Shown here piece by piece: positions 48,719 to 56,812 of a DNA stretch of 64,000 nt (the stretch's first letter is position 1; each line of letters starts with the position of its first letter). The position numbers were made by a program, and so were the translations under genes. The DNA is from Pinirhizobacter sp036499745 (lineage in GTDB: Bacteria > Pseudomonadota > Gammaproteobacteria > Xanthomonadales > Rhodanobacteraceae). The stretch lies in assembly GCF_036499745.1 (NCBI RefSeq), contig NZ_DASYDG010000012.1, positions 12,406 through 76,405 of the forward strand, given 5' to 3'. The notes beneath the pieces are model-generated. The model worked only from the letters and a program-made list of their open reading frames with translations. It was not told the origin of the DNA and made no database searches.

Positions 48719-51124
48719 TCAAAAGAGCTCAGGCTGGTGCGACGACAACGCATCGAAGCGATCGCCCATCTGGGCAAGGATGGCATCCCCCACGGGCCTT
48801 AGCTGGTGAAGCAGGTAGTGGTCGTAGTCAAGGGTGGATCTGCGCGCTTCGAGTGGTTCGGGCCCATTCGTGGTCATGACGTAACTGATCCACCCGCCGC
48901 CCTGATACTGCCGCGGGCGGCCCAGGCGAACGTTGTTTTCGTCGGCCAGGATGGCCGCACGAACATGGGGAGGCGTTGCCCGGTCATACGAGTCGAGCCG
49001 GCCGCGCAGTCGTTTTCGATACACCAACGCGTCGTCCATCCGGCCTGAGCGCAGATCCCGTACGTATTCCCGCACGAAGTCCGCATAGGGCTCACCCTTG
49101 AATATTCGTTCCAGCAGTCCTCCCTGGAAACGCTTGGCCAGCAGTGTCCAGTCGCTGCGCACGGTCTCTAGCCCACGAAACACCATCTGTTCGTGTCCAT
49201 TCGAGTCGATGGCGAGCCCTGCGTACCGCTTCTTGCTGCCCTGATCGCTGTTTCGGGTGGTCGGCATGAAAAACCGCTGGTAATGCGTGTCGAATTCGAT
49301 TTCCAGGTGACATTCGATCGCGAGGCTGTTCCACAGCAGTTCCCGCCATGACGCATTGATGAAATGGACCAGTTCACCGCCAATCCTGCCAGCCTCTTCC
49401 TCGCTGTACCGCCTGCCAAGCCATACGAAGATCGAATCCGTATCGCCGTAGATGGCGGCATAACCTCTACCTTCCACCCATGTCCGGGTCTGCCGCATGA
49501 TCTCGTGCCCGCGTAGCGTAACGGCGGACACCAGCTTTGGATCGAAGAACCGTCCGCCGGATGCGCCCAGCACGCCAATGAATGCATTCATCAGCAGCTT
49601 GAGCGCCTGCGACAGTGGCCCGTTTCCTTCCTTTTTTGCCTTGTCGCGATCGCTCCACATCTGGGCGATCAGATCGGGCAGGCAATGCTTGCTCCGTGAA
49701 AAGCGCGTTCCATTGGGTCCGGGTATGGTCGCCGACGGATCGCTCGACAGGCCACCCTCGGCCATGCCAACCGGGTCGACCAGGTAGGTCCGGATAATCG
49801 ACGGGTAGAGGCTCTTGTAGTCGAGCACCAGTACCGAATCGTAGATCCCCGGACGGGAATCCATGACGAAGCCACCGGGGTAGGATTCGCCCAAACGCGA
49901 GGCGACGTTCGGTGCCACATAACCCTGGCGGTGCATGCGTGGCAGGTACAGGTGACTGAACGCCGCGATGGAACCGCCGCTGCGATCAGCCTGCAAGCCG
50001 GTGGTGTTGGCCCGCTCAAGCAGGAAGTCCATCAGCTTGGTCTGGTGAAAGATGCGGGTAACCAGCTCGCAGTCCTTCAAGTTGTAACGCGCAAGGCGAG
50101 GTTTGTCGTGATGGAACCGCCGCTCGATCTCCTCCATACGGGAATAAGGGTCGTCGATGTCCTTGCCTTCGCCCAGTAGCTCGCGTGCAACGTTCTCCAG
50201 GCTGAAGGAATCGAATGACCATGACGCGGTACGAAGTGCCTCGATCCCGTCCACCACCAGTCGGCCCGGGATCGATGCGAACAGGTAACCTTCCCGCCGA
50301 CGATGGTCGCGCCACTCGATGGGCGACGCGCCGCGACCGAGCGAGAGGACAAGGCCGCACTCGTCCGCGCACGCCTGGAGCAGGCGCAGGTCGAACTGCA
50401 CGACGTTCCATCCGATGATGGCGTCCGGATCGTTATGCCGGAACCAGTTGTTCAGCGCCATGATGATGCCGGCGCGGTCATCGAAATAGGTCAGCTTGAA
50501 ATCGAGGCCGGGCGGCACCTGCGCCCTGGAATCGCCGAGCATATAGACCTGGCGATCGTCACATCCCTCAAGTGCAATGGAATACAGCTGGCCGTGGGCG
50601 CTGGTTTCGATATCCAGCGATACCAGCCTCAAGGAAGGGCGATATCCCGCGGCCGCCCGTAGCCGCGGATTGACGATCGTGCCACGTTCGAGGGCAAGGT
50701 CTACACCCAGCGCGACTGAGGCGGTGATGAATCGCTCCATCAGGTAACGTTCGTCGGGCCGCACGTCGGCTTCCAGGACAACCACGCCAGCCTCGGTCAG
50801 GCGTTTCTCCAGCGCCAGCATCTGCCTGTACCCTTTCGTATAGAGGCCCAGCACAGGCTCCTGCGCGAAAGTTTTCATCGGTAGCGTGGCCAGGTCCACG
50901 CCACGCAGGTTGGCGATGATTCGTTCCACCTGCTCGCGCTGCGCGGCAAGTACGAAGGCCACGCTTCGTTGCCCGGTGATAAGTACCCGGCGCACTCCCT
51001 CGGCGGTCGCGAGCCACAACTCGATGTCGTTGCCGTCCCGCGTATCCCGCCAATGGCGCGTGAGGATGTAGCCGAGGTCTTCGCGGTCGTTCACCGCGCA
51101 ATTGTAGCTGAGCAGCCCCACCAT
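48719..51124 (-). CDS. polB: DNA polymerase II, family B
   Basis: An 801-residue replicative-type repair polymerase of the E. coli Pol II class, which takes part in translesion and restart synthesis. Exonuclease motifs are visible: SLDIETSAHGQ (Exo I), GWNVVQFDLRLLQACADE (Exo II) and YNLKDCELV (Exo III). Polymerase motifs are DYKSLYPSIIRT (A), KLLMNAFIGVLGASGGRFF (B), YGDTDSIFVWLG (C) and SKKRYAGLA. A short C-terminal tail (SHQPELF) fits the sliding-clamp-binding motif. The start at 51124 is three bases from the preceding ABM gene stop. LexA-like operators were not obvious upstream. Confidence 0.95.
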   Translation of the reverse strand: MVGLLSYNCAVNDREDLGYILTRHWRDTRDGNDIELWLATAEGVRRVLITGQRSVAFVLAAQREQVERIIANLRGVDLATLPMKTFAQEPVLGLYTKGYRQMLALEKRLTEAGVVVLEADVRPDERYLMERFITASVALGVDLALERGTIVNPRLRAAAGYRPSLRLVSLDIETSAHGQLYSIALEGCDDRQVYMLGDSRAQVPPGLDFKLTYFDDRAGIIMALNNWFRHNDPDAIIGWNVVQFDLRLLQACADECGLVLSLGRGASPIEWRDHRRREGYLFASIPGRLVVDGIEALRTASWSFDSFSLENVARELLGEGKDIDDPYSRMEEIERRFHHDKPRLARYNLKDCELVTRIFHQTKLMDFLLERANTTGLQADRSGGSIAAFSHLYLPRMHRQGYVAPNVASRLGESYPGGFVMDSRPGIYDSVLVLDYKSLYPSIIRTYLVDPVGMAEGGLSSDPSATIPGPNGTRFSRSKHCLPDLIAQMWSDRDKAKKEGNGPLSQALKLLMNAFIGVLGASGGRFFDPKLVSAVTLRGHEIMRQTRTWVEGRGYAAIYGDTDSIFVWLGRRYSEEEAGRIGGELVHFINASWRELLWNSLAIECHLEIEFDTHYQRFFMPTTRNSDQGSKKRYAGLAIDSNGHEQMVFRGLETVRSDWTLLAKRFQGGLLERIFKGEPYADFVREYVRDLRSGRMDDALVYRKRLRGRLDSYDRATPPHVRAAILADENNVRLGRPRQYQGGGWISYVMTTNGPEPLEARRSTLDYDHYLLHQLRPVGDAILAQMGDRFDALSSHQPELF

Positions 51125-51127
51125 CCA

Positions 51128-51814
51128 TCAGCTGTGTTTCGTGGGCTGACCCTGGGCATCGGGGTAATACTGGGGGGCTTCGCGCCGGTCGAACATGCCG
51201 TAGTCACGCACCACCCGTACACGACGCGTGCGGATAGCCTCATCAATGGAACAAGACTCCTCAAACGCCGCCGCGTCATCGCGGGTCTTCCAGGACAGAA
51301 GAAGGATGACTTCGCCAGGCGTGAGCACCGCATCAAATACATCCCAATCGAGAAGTCCCTTTGCGTGCGCGTCGAATCCGAGCCAGGCCGCCACACCGTC
51401 GGCCCCCACCTTCTTGACCCAACCCGCCCCATGCCTTCCTGAGACCAGGGTTACCGTGGTGCCCTGCCCTGCTTCCGTTTCGTCCAGGCGCTGCTCGGTG
51501 AGCTTTTGTCCTTCGGGCACATGGGTGTCGGTGACGATCTGGCCTACCCGCAGGTGGTAGTCGGAAAGGATGGCGTCGCGCCCTTTTTGCTGTACATCGT
51601 GGTGCACCGCCTTGGTGCGCCATCGGACCAGGGCCTTTTCGTCGCGCCACCCGGACAAGGAGAGAATCCATCCCTCGCGTGTCAGGCTGCCGTAACGGAT
51701 GTTGTCGATGAAGCCATCGATTTTCTCAAGCTCGGGACGAAGGAGCCTGGCATTGCCAAGATAATCATCCCACTGCCCGGACCCCGGGTGCACCTCAAAG
51801 ATGACGGAAAACAT
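51128..51814 (-). CDS. Antibiotic-biosynthesis-monooxygenase (ABM)-like two-domain protein
   Basis: A 228-residue protein started at 51814 behind GGAGAG. The N-terminal half is an ABM-fold domain (FSVIFEVHPGSGQWDDYLGN, RYGSLTREGWILSLSGWRDE, VRWRTKAVHHDVQQKGRDAI). The second half (LLDWDVFDAVLTPGEVILLL, SWKTRDDAAAFEESC) resembles another ABM/EthD-type half. Such proteins often use heme-less oxygen chemistry or serve as uncharacterised dimeric enzymes. It lies three bases upstream of polB and probably shares a message with it, an odd pairing. Confidence 0.75.
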   Translation of the reverse strand: MFSVIFEVHPGSGQWDDYLGNARLLRPELEKIDGFIDNIRYGSLTREGWILSLSGWRDEKALVRWRTKAVHHDVQQKGRDAILSDYHLRVGQIVTDTHVPEGQKLTEQRLDETEAGQGTTVTLVSGRHGAGWVKKVGADGVAAWLGFDAHAKGLLDWDVFDAVLTPGEVILLLSWKTRDDAAAFEESCSIDEAIRTRRVRVVRDYGMFDRREAPQYYPDAQGQPTKHS

Positions 51815-51950
51815 CCTGCACTCTCTCCAGTCAATGTTTGTACCGGTGTATTGTAGAACCGGACCTGCATGGATAGTGTCGCCCCCTCCCACTCGAATAC
51901 CCCAATCGAGGCTCGACACTGGGCGAGTTGCGCACGTAGCATCAACGCTT

Positions 51951-52226
51951 ATGCGATGGGACAACATGAGCAAATACACCGTCCGTTGGATCGAGCTCGC
52001 TATAATCGATCCAGATGGGAATATTGACGCCAATCGCGTTGAATACGTGGCGTTCAGACGCATCGGTAAAATAAGCATCGAGCAAGATGCTGATGGGGAT
52101 TACGTCATATTTTTCTGGGCCGATGGCATTCGATATTTGCTCCTGTCATGCCCTGACCACGAGAAAGCACAACAAGAAGTAGTGCAGCTCATGCACCGTA
52201 TCGATATTTCCCGGGTCAGCGACTGA
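51951..52226 (+). CDS. Small protein of unknown function, 86-91 residues
   Basis: Started at 51951 or at 51966 (MSKYTVRW). It contains VRWIELAIIDPDGNIDANRV, then EYVAFRRIGKISIEQDADGD and YVIFFWADGIRYLLLSCPDH. Predominantly strands and one helix, with no signal peptide or known domain. It is divergent from the ABM/polB genes and 77 bases upstream of the response regulator. Neither start has a strong ribosome-binding site, which lowers confidence, but the composition and codon pattern look coding. Confidence 0.6.
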   Translation: MRWDNMSKYTVRWIELAIIDPDGNIDANRVEYVAFRRIGKISIEQDADGDYVIFFWADGIRYLLLSCPDHEKAQQEVVQLMHRIDISRVSD

Positions 52227-52241
52227 CGTTTTGAGGGAACT

Positions 52242-52304
52242 TCACTCTTTCGGGTTTGGCCTCCCGGCTCAAAAGGGGAATAATCCCCTCACCCGAAAGA
52301 GTGA
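52242..52304 (+). promoter_or_regulatory. 14-bp inverted repeat covering the response-regulator start, with nested hairpin
   Basis: TCACTCTTTCGGGT (52242-52255) pairs perfectly with ACCCGAAAGAGTGA (52291-52304). The right arm contains the ribosome-binding site (GAAAGAG) and the A of the ATG. Within the loop GGGGA-ATAA-TCCCC (52275-52288) forms a second small hairpin. In RNA this would hide the start; as DNA it is a strong dyad. The motif ACCCGAAAGRGT occurs again at 56701. Confidence 0.7.
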
Positions 52305-52948
52305 TGAACCTTCTTGTGTTCAAACCGGAAAAAATCATCCGCATTTTGATTGCCGATGACCACCCCATGATGCGCACAGGGGTGCGGGCGACCCTGGAAA
52401 TCGAGCGCGACATGAAAGTGGTCGGAGAAGCATCCGATGGCGCGGAGGCCATCTCGATGTTCCACTTGCTCCGCCCCGATGTCACGCTGATCGACCTGCA
52501 GATGCCCAAGGTCGATGGGTTGGTGGCCATCACCGAGATCCGCCAGGCAGTACCCACGGCAGTCATCATTGTGCTGACCACCTATCCAGGCGATGCCCGC
52601 GTTACCAAGGCGATCTCGCTCGGGGCGACCTCTTACCTGCTGAAGGTTGCCTCCAGTGAGGAAATCGTGGCTACGGTGCGGGGGGCGGCGTCGGGCAGGC
52701 GCCATGTTGCCGAGGAGGTCATCCAGGACGTCCACGCACACCAGGGGATGGAACCTCTCAATGTGCGTGAGCTTGGCGTCTTGCGGCTGGCCGCCCAGGG
52801 CAAGAGCAACCGCGCCATCGGTGAAACGCTCAATCTCTCGGAAGAAACGGTCAAAACCCGAATGAAGGCCATCCTGGCCAAGCTCAATGCGAACGACCGC
52901 ACCCACGCGGTGTCCATTGCCATCCGGCGGGGTTTCCTCGATCCCTGA
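52304..52948 (+). CDS. NarL/FixJ-type response regulator
   Basis: A 214-residue two-component response regulator. The receiver domain has the acidic pair in ILIADDHPMMR, phospho-acceptor Asp64 in DVTLIDLQMPKVDG, the Thr in VLTTYPGDA and Lys114 in SYLLKVASSEE. The C-terminal LuxR HTH is intact (LNVRELGVLRLAAQGKSNRA then IGETLNLSEETVKTRMKAIL and KLNANDRTHAVSIAIRRGF). The start lies in the inverted repeat above. A histidine kinase of the partner type sits about 5 kb away (57984), and a related receiver-only protein follows convergently; pairing is inferred. Confidence 0.93.
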   Translation: MNLLVFKPEKIIRILIADDHPMMRTGVRATLEIERDMKVVGEASDGAEAISMFHLLRPDVTLIDLQMPKVDGLVAITEIRQAVPTAVIIVLTTYPGDARVTKAISLGATSYLLKVASSEEIVATVRGAASGRRHVAEEVIQDVHAHQGMEPLNVRELGVLRLAAQGKSNRAIGETLNLSEETVKTRMKAILAKLNANDRTHAVSIAIRRGFLDP

Positions 52949-52953
52949 AAGAC

Positions 52954-53376
52954 TCAACGGCCCGAGCGCCCAGCAAGATCAAGGGCAAGGCGAATTTCAT
53001 ACAGGATTTCGTCGCCGGTAGCCGTTTTCAGGAAGCATGAAGTCGCCCCCAGGCCAAGCACTTGTTCCACACGTGACTCGTCCGGATAAGTGGACATCAA
53101 TATCAGCGCGCCGTCGTTCGATATTTTCCGTAGCTCCATCACCGTCTGCAGGATCTCCGCATCCTGGATCTGCAGGTCGATGAGGACAACATCCGGACGC
53201 AGGTAGTCGAACGCTTCGACTGCCGTCTTGCCGGTGGAAGCCTCGGCGATCACCTCGAACATTGCATCCTGTTCGATGACAGCCCTCAGTCCATCGCGCA
53301 TGACCGAGTGACTATCCGCGATGAGGATACGGTGTTTTTTTGGGCTCGGGGTCATGGTGCCTGCTACGTTGGTCAT
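52954..53376 (-). CDS. Stand-alone receiver-domain protein
   Basis: A 140-residue protein with only a receiver domain, started at 53376 behind GGAGGGGGTGAA. Its sequence follows the full regulator at 52304 but lacks the LuxR output (HRILIADSHSVMRDGLRAVI, RPDVVLIDLQIQDAEILQTV, LMSTYPDESRVEQVLGLGAT, SCFLKTATGDEI). The first acidic pair is DS rather than DD, so phosphorylation may be weaker; Asp67 is present. It may act as a phosphate sink or dominant partner. The gene starts one base from the AraC gene's stop and is co-transcribed with it. Confidence 0.85.
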   Translation of the reverse strand: MTNVAGTMTPSPKKHRILIADSHSVMRDGLRAVIEQDAMFEVIAEASTGKTAVEAFDYLRPDVVLIDLQIQDAEILQTVMELRKISNDGALILMSTYPDESRVEQVLGLGATSCFLKTATGDEILYEIRLALDLAGRSGR

Positions 53377-53377
53377 T

Positions 53378-54316
53378 TCACCCCCTCCCCGGCCATGGAT
53401 CGCGTCCATAGGTCTGACGAAAAGCCCGTACAAAGCCCGAGCGGCTGCCGTAACCAACGGCATGGGCGATTTGCTCGAGCACGGATGTCTCGGCGGCAAG
53501 CAAGGTTTCTGCACGCCGCATGCGTAGGTCCCGGAGGGTGGCCATGGGGGTACGTCCGACGGTCTGGGAGAAGCGTGCCATGAACGCCGACCGGCTAAGG
53601 CTTGCCAGCGCGGCGAGCGACGTCACCGTGTGGCGTGCGCCGGGCCTTGCCGCCATCTCGCCGAAGGCGCGGGCAATCTGCGGATCACGGAATAACAGCA
53701 CATGCTCGCTCATCTGGCCCGGTGATTTGAGGCACTGGCGGAAAACGCAGATGAGGACCTGCTTGAAGAGCGCGGTGGTCATGGCTGCCACACCGAGGTC
53801 CTGGCCAGCCAGCTCGCCAACGGCCGTAACCAGGTAGTCGGCCACGCGCGAAACGCCATCGAACACTTCGATAATGGGCGAGGGAACCCCTGCGAATACG
53901 TCGATGGTCGAGGCGAAAGACGCCTTGAAGTAACCGCAAATGACTTCTGCGCCGGCGCCGTCGGTGGGCTGGCCAACGGATGTGTGGGACTGCCCCAGGG
54001 TGCCCGATCGCAATGCCGAGAGATCAAGCACACGGGCCACCGTGCCGGGAACGGAACTGTCGACAATGACGCCCTTTCCGCAGGGGACGATAACCATCGT
54101 GCCGGGCTGCAGCGCGGTCGATGAATGTTCACCGCCAAGCAACTCGATGGTGCCTCTCAGACAGAAGCAGACCGCAGCAGTATCGCTGGCTGGCAGGAGT
54201 ACCCGCGTGCCTGCGCCCATGGGAATCCGGATGAGACTGCGGACGTTGACGTCGAGTACACCCATGAGTCTGTCGAAGTCGACATCGTGGACGCGAAGAG
54301 AAGGACTTTGCGTCAT
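53378..54316 (-). CDS. AraC-family regulator with cupin-type sensor (paralogue 1)
   Basis: A 312-residue AraC regulator. The N-terminal half is the AraC_binding/cupin_6 domain (ALQPGTMVIVPCGKGVIVDS; EVICGYFKASFASTIDVFAG). The C-terminal double HTH reads TVTSLAALASLSRSAFMARF and TSVLEQIAHAVGYGSRSGFV, ending AFRQTYGRDPW. It is divergent from cytochrome P460 (110-base gap) and followed by the receiver gene. It is homologous throughout its HTH to the AraC protein at 56813, so the block holds two paralogous regulators. Its target is probably the divergent P460 gene. Confidence 0.9.
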   Translation of the reverse strand: MTQSPSLRVHDVDFDRLMGVLDVNVRSLIRIPMGAGTRVLLPASDTAAVCFCLRGTIELLGGEHSSTALQPGTMVIVPCGKGVIVDSSVPGTVARVLDLSALRSGTLGQSHTSVGQPTDGAGAEVICGYFKASFASTIDVFAGVPSPIIEVFDGVSRVADYLVTAVGELAGQDLGVAAMTTALFKQVLICVFRQCLKSPGQMSEHVLLFRDPQIARAFGEMAARPGARHTVTSLAALASLSRSAFMARFSQTVGRTPMATLRDLRMRRAETLLAAETSVLEQIAHAVGYGSRSGFVRAFRQTYGRDPWPGRG

Positions 54317-54426
54317 GTCTCAAAGACCCTTCGTGCCGGCATCGCGCCTACATTGGACAGTAGGCGTGGTGGGCGCGCGCTCATCCCTGACCTGCCAGTA
54401 AGCCATTTACCCCTGAGGTTCCAGCC

Positions 54427-54984
54427 ATGAACAAGTATTCTCTTGCCGCCGCCCTGGGGCTTTGTCTTTTCTTTGGCGGAAACGCCTTTGCTGCGAAACC
54501 AGCCGGTACGATGCCTGCCATTAGCGACGCACATGGCAACCTGCACGTTCCCGATGACTACCGCACCACCTACCAGTTTCTCGGTTCGTGGTCGATCGCT
54601 GCTGACAAGGGCGCCGGTGCCAAGCAGATGCACTCGGTGTATGCCTCGCCAGGTGCCGTCGCCGCATACAAGAAACTGGGGCACTTTCCGGACGGCACGG
54701 TATTGGTCAAGGAGGTTTTCGAGACCGCCACGATTCCGATGACCACCGGTACTGTCAGTCACGCCGAAACGCTCAAGGGCTGGTTCGTGATGGTCAAGGA
54801 CAGCAAGAATTCCCATCCTGACTCCAAGCTCTGGGGCGATGGTTGGGGCTGGTCCTGGTTTGACGCGGGCAACACCACCACCACGACCACCAAGGAATAC
54901 AAGTCTGAGTGCCTGGCGTGTCACCAGCCGGCCAAGGCCACTGACTGGACCTATGTGCAGGGCTACCCGGTTCTCAAGAAGTAA
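54427..54984 (+). CDS. Cytochrome P460-family c-type heme protein
   Basis: A 185-residue exported protein with a signal peptide (MNKYSLAAALGLCLFFGGNA, ending AFA). The P460 fold is visible (DDYRTTYQFLGSWSIAADKG; PDGTVLVKEVFETATIPMTT; LKGWFVMVKDSKNSHPDSKL; GDGWGWSWFDAGNTTTTTT). The heme-binding Cys-x-x-Cys-His is CLACH at about residue 162. P460 enzymes oxidise hydroxylamine or detoxify NO; many non-nitrifying bacteria carry this form with unknown role. The gene is divergent from the AraC regulator and followed by strong hairpins and a T-run. Confidence 0.9.
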   Translation: MNKYSLAAALGLCLFFGGNAFAAKPAGTMPAISDAHGNLHVPDDYRTTYQFLGSWSIAADKGAGAKQMHSVYASPGAVAAYKKLGHFPDGTVLVKEVFETATIPMTTGTVSHAETLKGWFVMVKDSKNSHPDSKLWGDGWGWSWFDAGNTTTTTTKEYKSECLACHQPAKATDWTYVQGYPVLKK

Positions 54985-55010
54985 GGCGTTCCGGTGATCG
55001 TTCAAATCGT

Positions 55011-55073
55011 CTCCCCGGCTGCCGGCTGAACCAGCACACTGTGCATTGCTGGTTCAGTGGATGGTGCCGGGAG
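55011..55073 (+). ncRNA. Strong long hairpin after the P460 gene
   Basis: CTGAACCAGCA (55026-55036) and TGCTGGTTCAG (55047-55057) form a perfect 11-bp stem with a 10-base loop. Outside, CTCCCCGGC and GCCGGGAG can extend it with one bulge. No T-run follows directly. It may be a transcript-stabilising element or part of the terminator region; I see no known RNA family. Confidence 0.4.
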
Positions 55074-55084
55074 AAGATGCGAAT

Positions 55085-55120
55085 CGATTCACCCCAACGA
55101 GTGAAATCGAGATTTTTTTT
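55085..55120 (+). terminator. Probable intrinsic terminator for the P460 transcript
   Basis: CGATTCAC and GTGAAATCG pair around an eight-base loop (one A unpaired), then GA and eight consecutive T residues (55113-55120). The stem is weaker than usual, but position and T-run fit a Rho-independent terminator for the plus-strand P460 gene. Confidence 0.62.
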
Positions 55121-55121
55121 C

Positions 55122-55141
55122 AACGGTGATCCTCCACCGTT
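55122..55141 (+). promoter_or_regulatory. Hairpin in the leader of the DksA-like gene
   Basis: AACGGTG-ATCCTC-CACCGTT forms a 7-bp stem, followed by CTTTTC, 21 bases before the DksA-like start. It follows the P460 terminator immediately and may be a second terminator or an attenuator; function is undetermined. Confidence 0.4.
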
Positions 55142-55161
55142 CTTTTCACCTGGAGCGCACC

Positions 55162-55545
55162 ATGACCAATCCTGCCATCCACGACCTGGATGCCGCCTTC
55201 ATTGAGCGACAACGCCAGCGTCTGCTTACCCTTCGCGCGCAGCTTGTCAAGGACGGCGACCTGGCCGGGGTGGACGAAGACGCCCTCCAGATGGCTGCCG
55301 GAGATGAACCACAGGACGCGGTGGACGACGGTGACCGGCTCGAACAGCAGGCCAACGACGAAGCCGTGCTCGCCCGCGTCAAAATGCGGGTGATTGCCAT
55401 CGACCGGGCGCTGGAGAAAATCACCGAACGTACCTACGGCCTGTCCGATGGCAATGGCCAGGCGATCGGCCGGGCGCATCTTGAAGCCGTGCCCGAGGCG
55501 GTATTCACCACGGACGAGTTGCGTATGAGAGAACGCCGGCACTGA
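55162..55545 (+). CDS. DksA/TraR-like protein lacking the zinc-finger cysteines
   Basis: A 127-residue protein started at 55162 behind TGGAG. The N-terminal coiled coil (FIERQRQRLLTLRAQLVKDG; DDGDRLEQQANDEAVLARVK; IAIDRALEKITERTYGLSDG) and the C-terminal AIGRAHLEAVPEAVFTTDEL follow DksA family layout. However, the four zinc-ligand cysteines are all gone (YGLSDGNGQ and FTTDE where the Cys-x-x-Cys pairs should be). Such zinc-less relatives are known to bind RNA polymerase in place of DksA under zinc limitation or stress. It stands alone with two hairpins before it. Confidence 0.82.
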   Translation: MTNPAIHDLDAAFIERQRQRLLTLRAQLVKDGDLAGVDEDALQMAAGDEPQDAVDDGDRLEQQANDEAVLARVKMRVIAIDRALEKITERTYGLSDGNGQAIGRAHLEAVPEAVFTTDELRMRERRH

Positions 55546-55574
55546 AGCGCCCGTCGCAGTTCGTTCCCAACCTT

Positions 55575-56642
55575 CTAGGGCAGGGTAAAGTTGGCACCGG
55601 ATTCAATCAGCCGGTAACGCACCCGTTCCTCGATTTCAGCATCGGCCGAATATACGTCGACGCGATCACCCTCACATAGCTGCAGGGTCGCCGCCAGGGA
55701 GTCGAAATAGAAACGGCCTGTCCAGCGGTGCTCGATGACCAGGGCAAGCAGATCGGCCGCCTCTTTCACGCCGTCTTTGCCGAAGAGAAAACCGGGCAGC
55801 TCCAGCAACGGCCGGGCTTCGCCCTGTGCCTCACGATAGGGGATTGTCGGGTCGGACTCGTATTCCTCATCCCATATCCAGTCGGTCACACGCAGCAGGC
55901 CGCCCGTGAACGGGCCAAAATCCTCCATCAGGGAACAGATGACATCGCGCAGGTCGACATCCATGGGCTGGGGCGCGAACTGGAAGTAGAAGGACTTTGG
56001 ATCGTGTGTATCGGGGTCTTCGGGCAAATCGTGTGCGGCAATCCAGGCCGATGCCTCAGCTGCCGTAAGCAAGCGCATCGGCTGGCCCTTGGGAACCGAG
56101 CAGTCACCTGGCTGGTCAGCTTTGATTTCCGTCTTCGGTAAGTCGCCAAAGTAATCCAGCTTGCCGATGCGCACGTTCATATGCCGCAAAATGGCGTGGG
56201 CCATGGTGATATGGAAATAGAAATTGGGCAGCAGGACCGCGCGGAGATAATCTCCGCCTGTCATCGCATAGCTGGCCCTGCGGAACGACTGGTCGATGAT
56301 GCGCCCTTCGCTGCCTTCGAAGTGGGCCGGGGTAAAGGTGTGGACGTACTCGCATGTGCGTTCCACGCGCGCCCGGAAGTCGATGGCTGTCATCTCGTTG
56401 TCGGCAAAGGACGGCGCCTTCCGCCCGGTCAGTCTTGCCGGCCCATTCTTCGCGTTATCGCAGGCGGTCTGGAATTGCTGGCCCAGCGAAAACATATCCG
56501 GCACCAGGCGCGTCTTGAATACCACCGCCTCGTCCAGGCGCCCTCCGGCAATCTCGTTCTCGATGACGTCGAGATAGGAAAGAAGGACATGGAGCCCGCG
56601 CGAGAGCGCGGGAATGGTGAACTCAAACATGGAGGACGACAT
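55575..56642 (-). CDS. DUF1993 protein fused to an unknown C-terminal domain
   Basis: A 355-residue cytoplasmic protein (or 351 from the ATG at 56630). Residues 1-165 match DUF1993: SSMFEFTIPALSRGLHVLLS, RLVPDMFSLGQQFQTACDNA, FRARVERTCEYVHTFTPAHF, LPNFYFHITMAHAILRHMNV and IGKLDYFGDL. Members have a DinB-like four-helix bundle. Residues about 185-355 form a separate, acidic part (SFYFQFAPQPMDVDLRDVIC; DWIWDEEYESDPTIPYREAQ; LLALVIEHRWTGRFYFDSLA) that I do not recognise. Most DUF1993 proteins end near residue 170, so this looks like a fusion. It is divergent from the AraC gene at 56813, sharing its promoter region. Confidence 0.75.
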   Translation of the reverse strand: MSSSMFEFTIPALSRGLHVLLSYLDVIENEIAGGRLDEAVVFKTRLVPDMFSLGQQFQTACDNAKNGPARLTGRKAPSFADNEMTAIDFRARVERTCEYVHTFTPAHFEGSEGRIIDQSFRRASYAMTGGDYLRAVLLPNFYFHITMAHAILRHMNVRIGKLDYFGDLPKTEIKADQPGDCSVPKGQPMRLLTAAEASAWIAAHDLPEDPDTHDPKSFYFQFAPQPMDVDLRDVICSLMEDFGPFTGGLLRVTDWIWDEEYESDPTIPYREAQGEARPLLELPGFLFGKDGVKEAADLLALVIEHRWTGRFYFDSLAATLQLCEGDRVDVYSADAEIEERVRYRLIESGANFTLP

Positions 56643-56699
56643 GGCGATCTCGCTGCGGGGACTAGTTGGCATTGCCCCACGCGGGCCCTGGATGGACAA

Positions 56700-56713
56700 G
56701 ACCCGAAAGGGTC
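56700..56713. promoter_or_regulatory. ACCCGAAAGGGT motif between DUF1993 and AraC genes
   Basis: GACCCGAAAGGGTC is a 5-bp inverted repeat around GAAA. Its core, ACCCGAAAGGGT, differs by one base from ACCCGAAAGAGT in the response-regulator dyad at 52291. It lies in the 170-base divergent promoter region between genes 56642 (minus) and 56813 (plus). A shared binding site is possible, but so is a stable GNRA-loop hairpin. Confidence 0.45.
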
Positions 56714-56812
56714 GGTTTTCCGCCTGGGAGTTTGTAGTGATTGAACGCCAGCCTGACAGGCACTTTGCACCAAGGCGTGACGGATGAAAGAACCACTCGT
56801 ACACTCCTTGCC

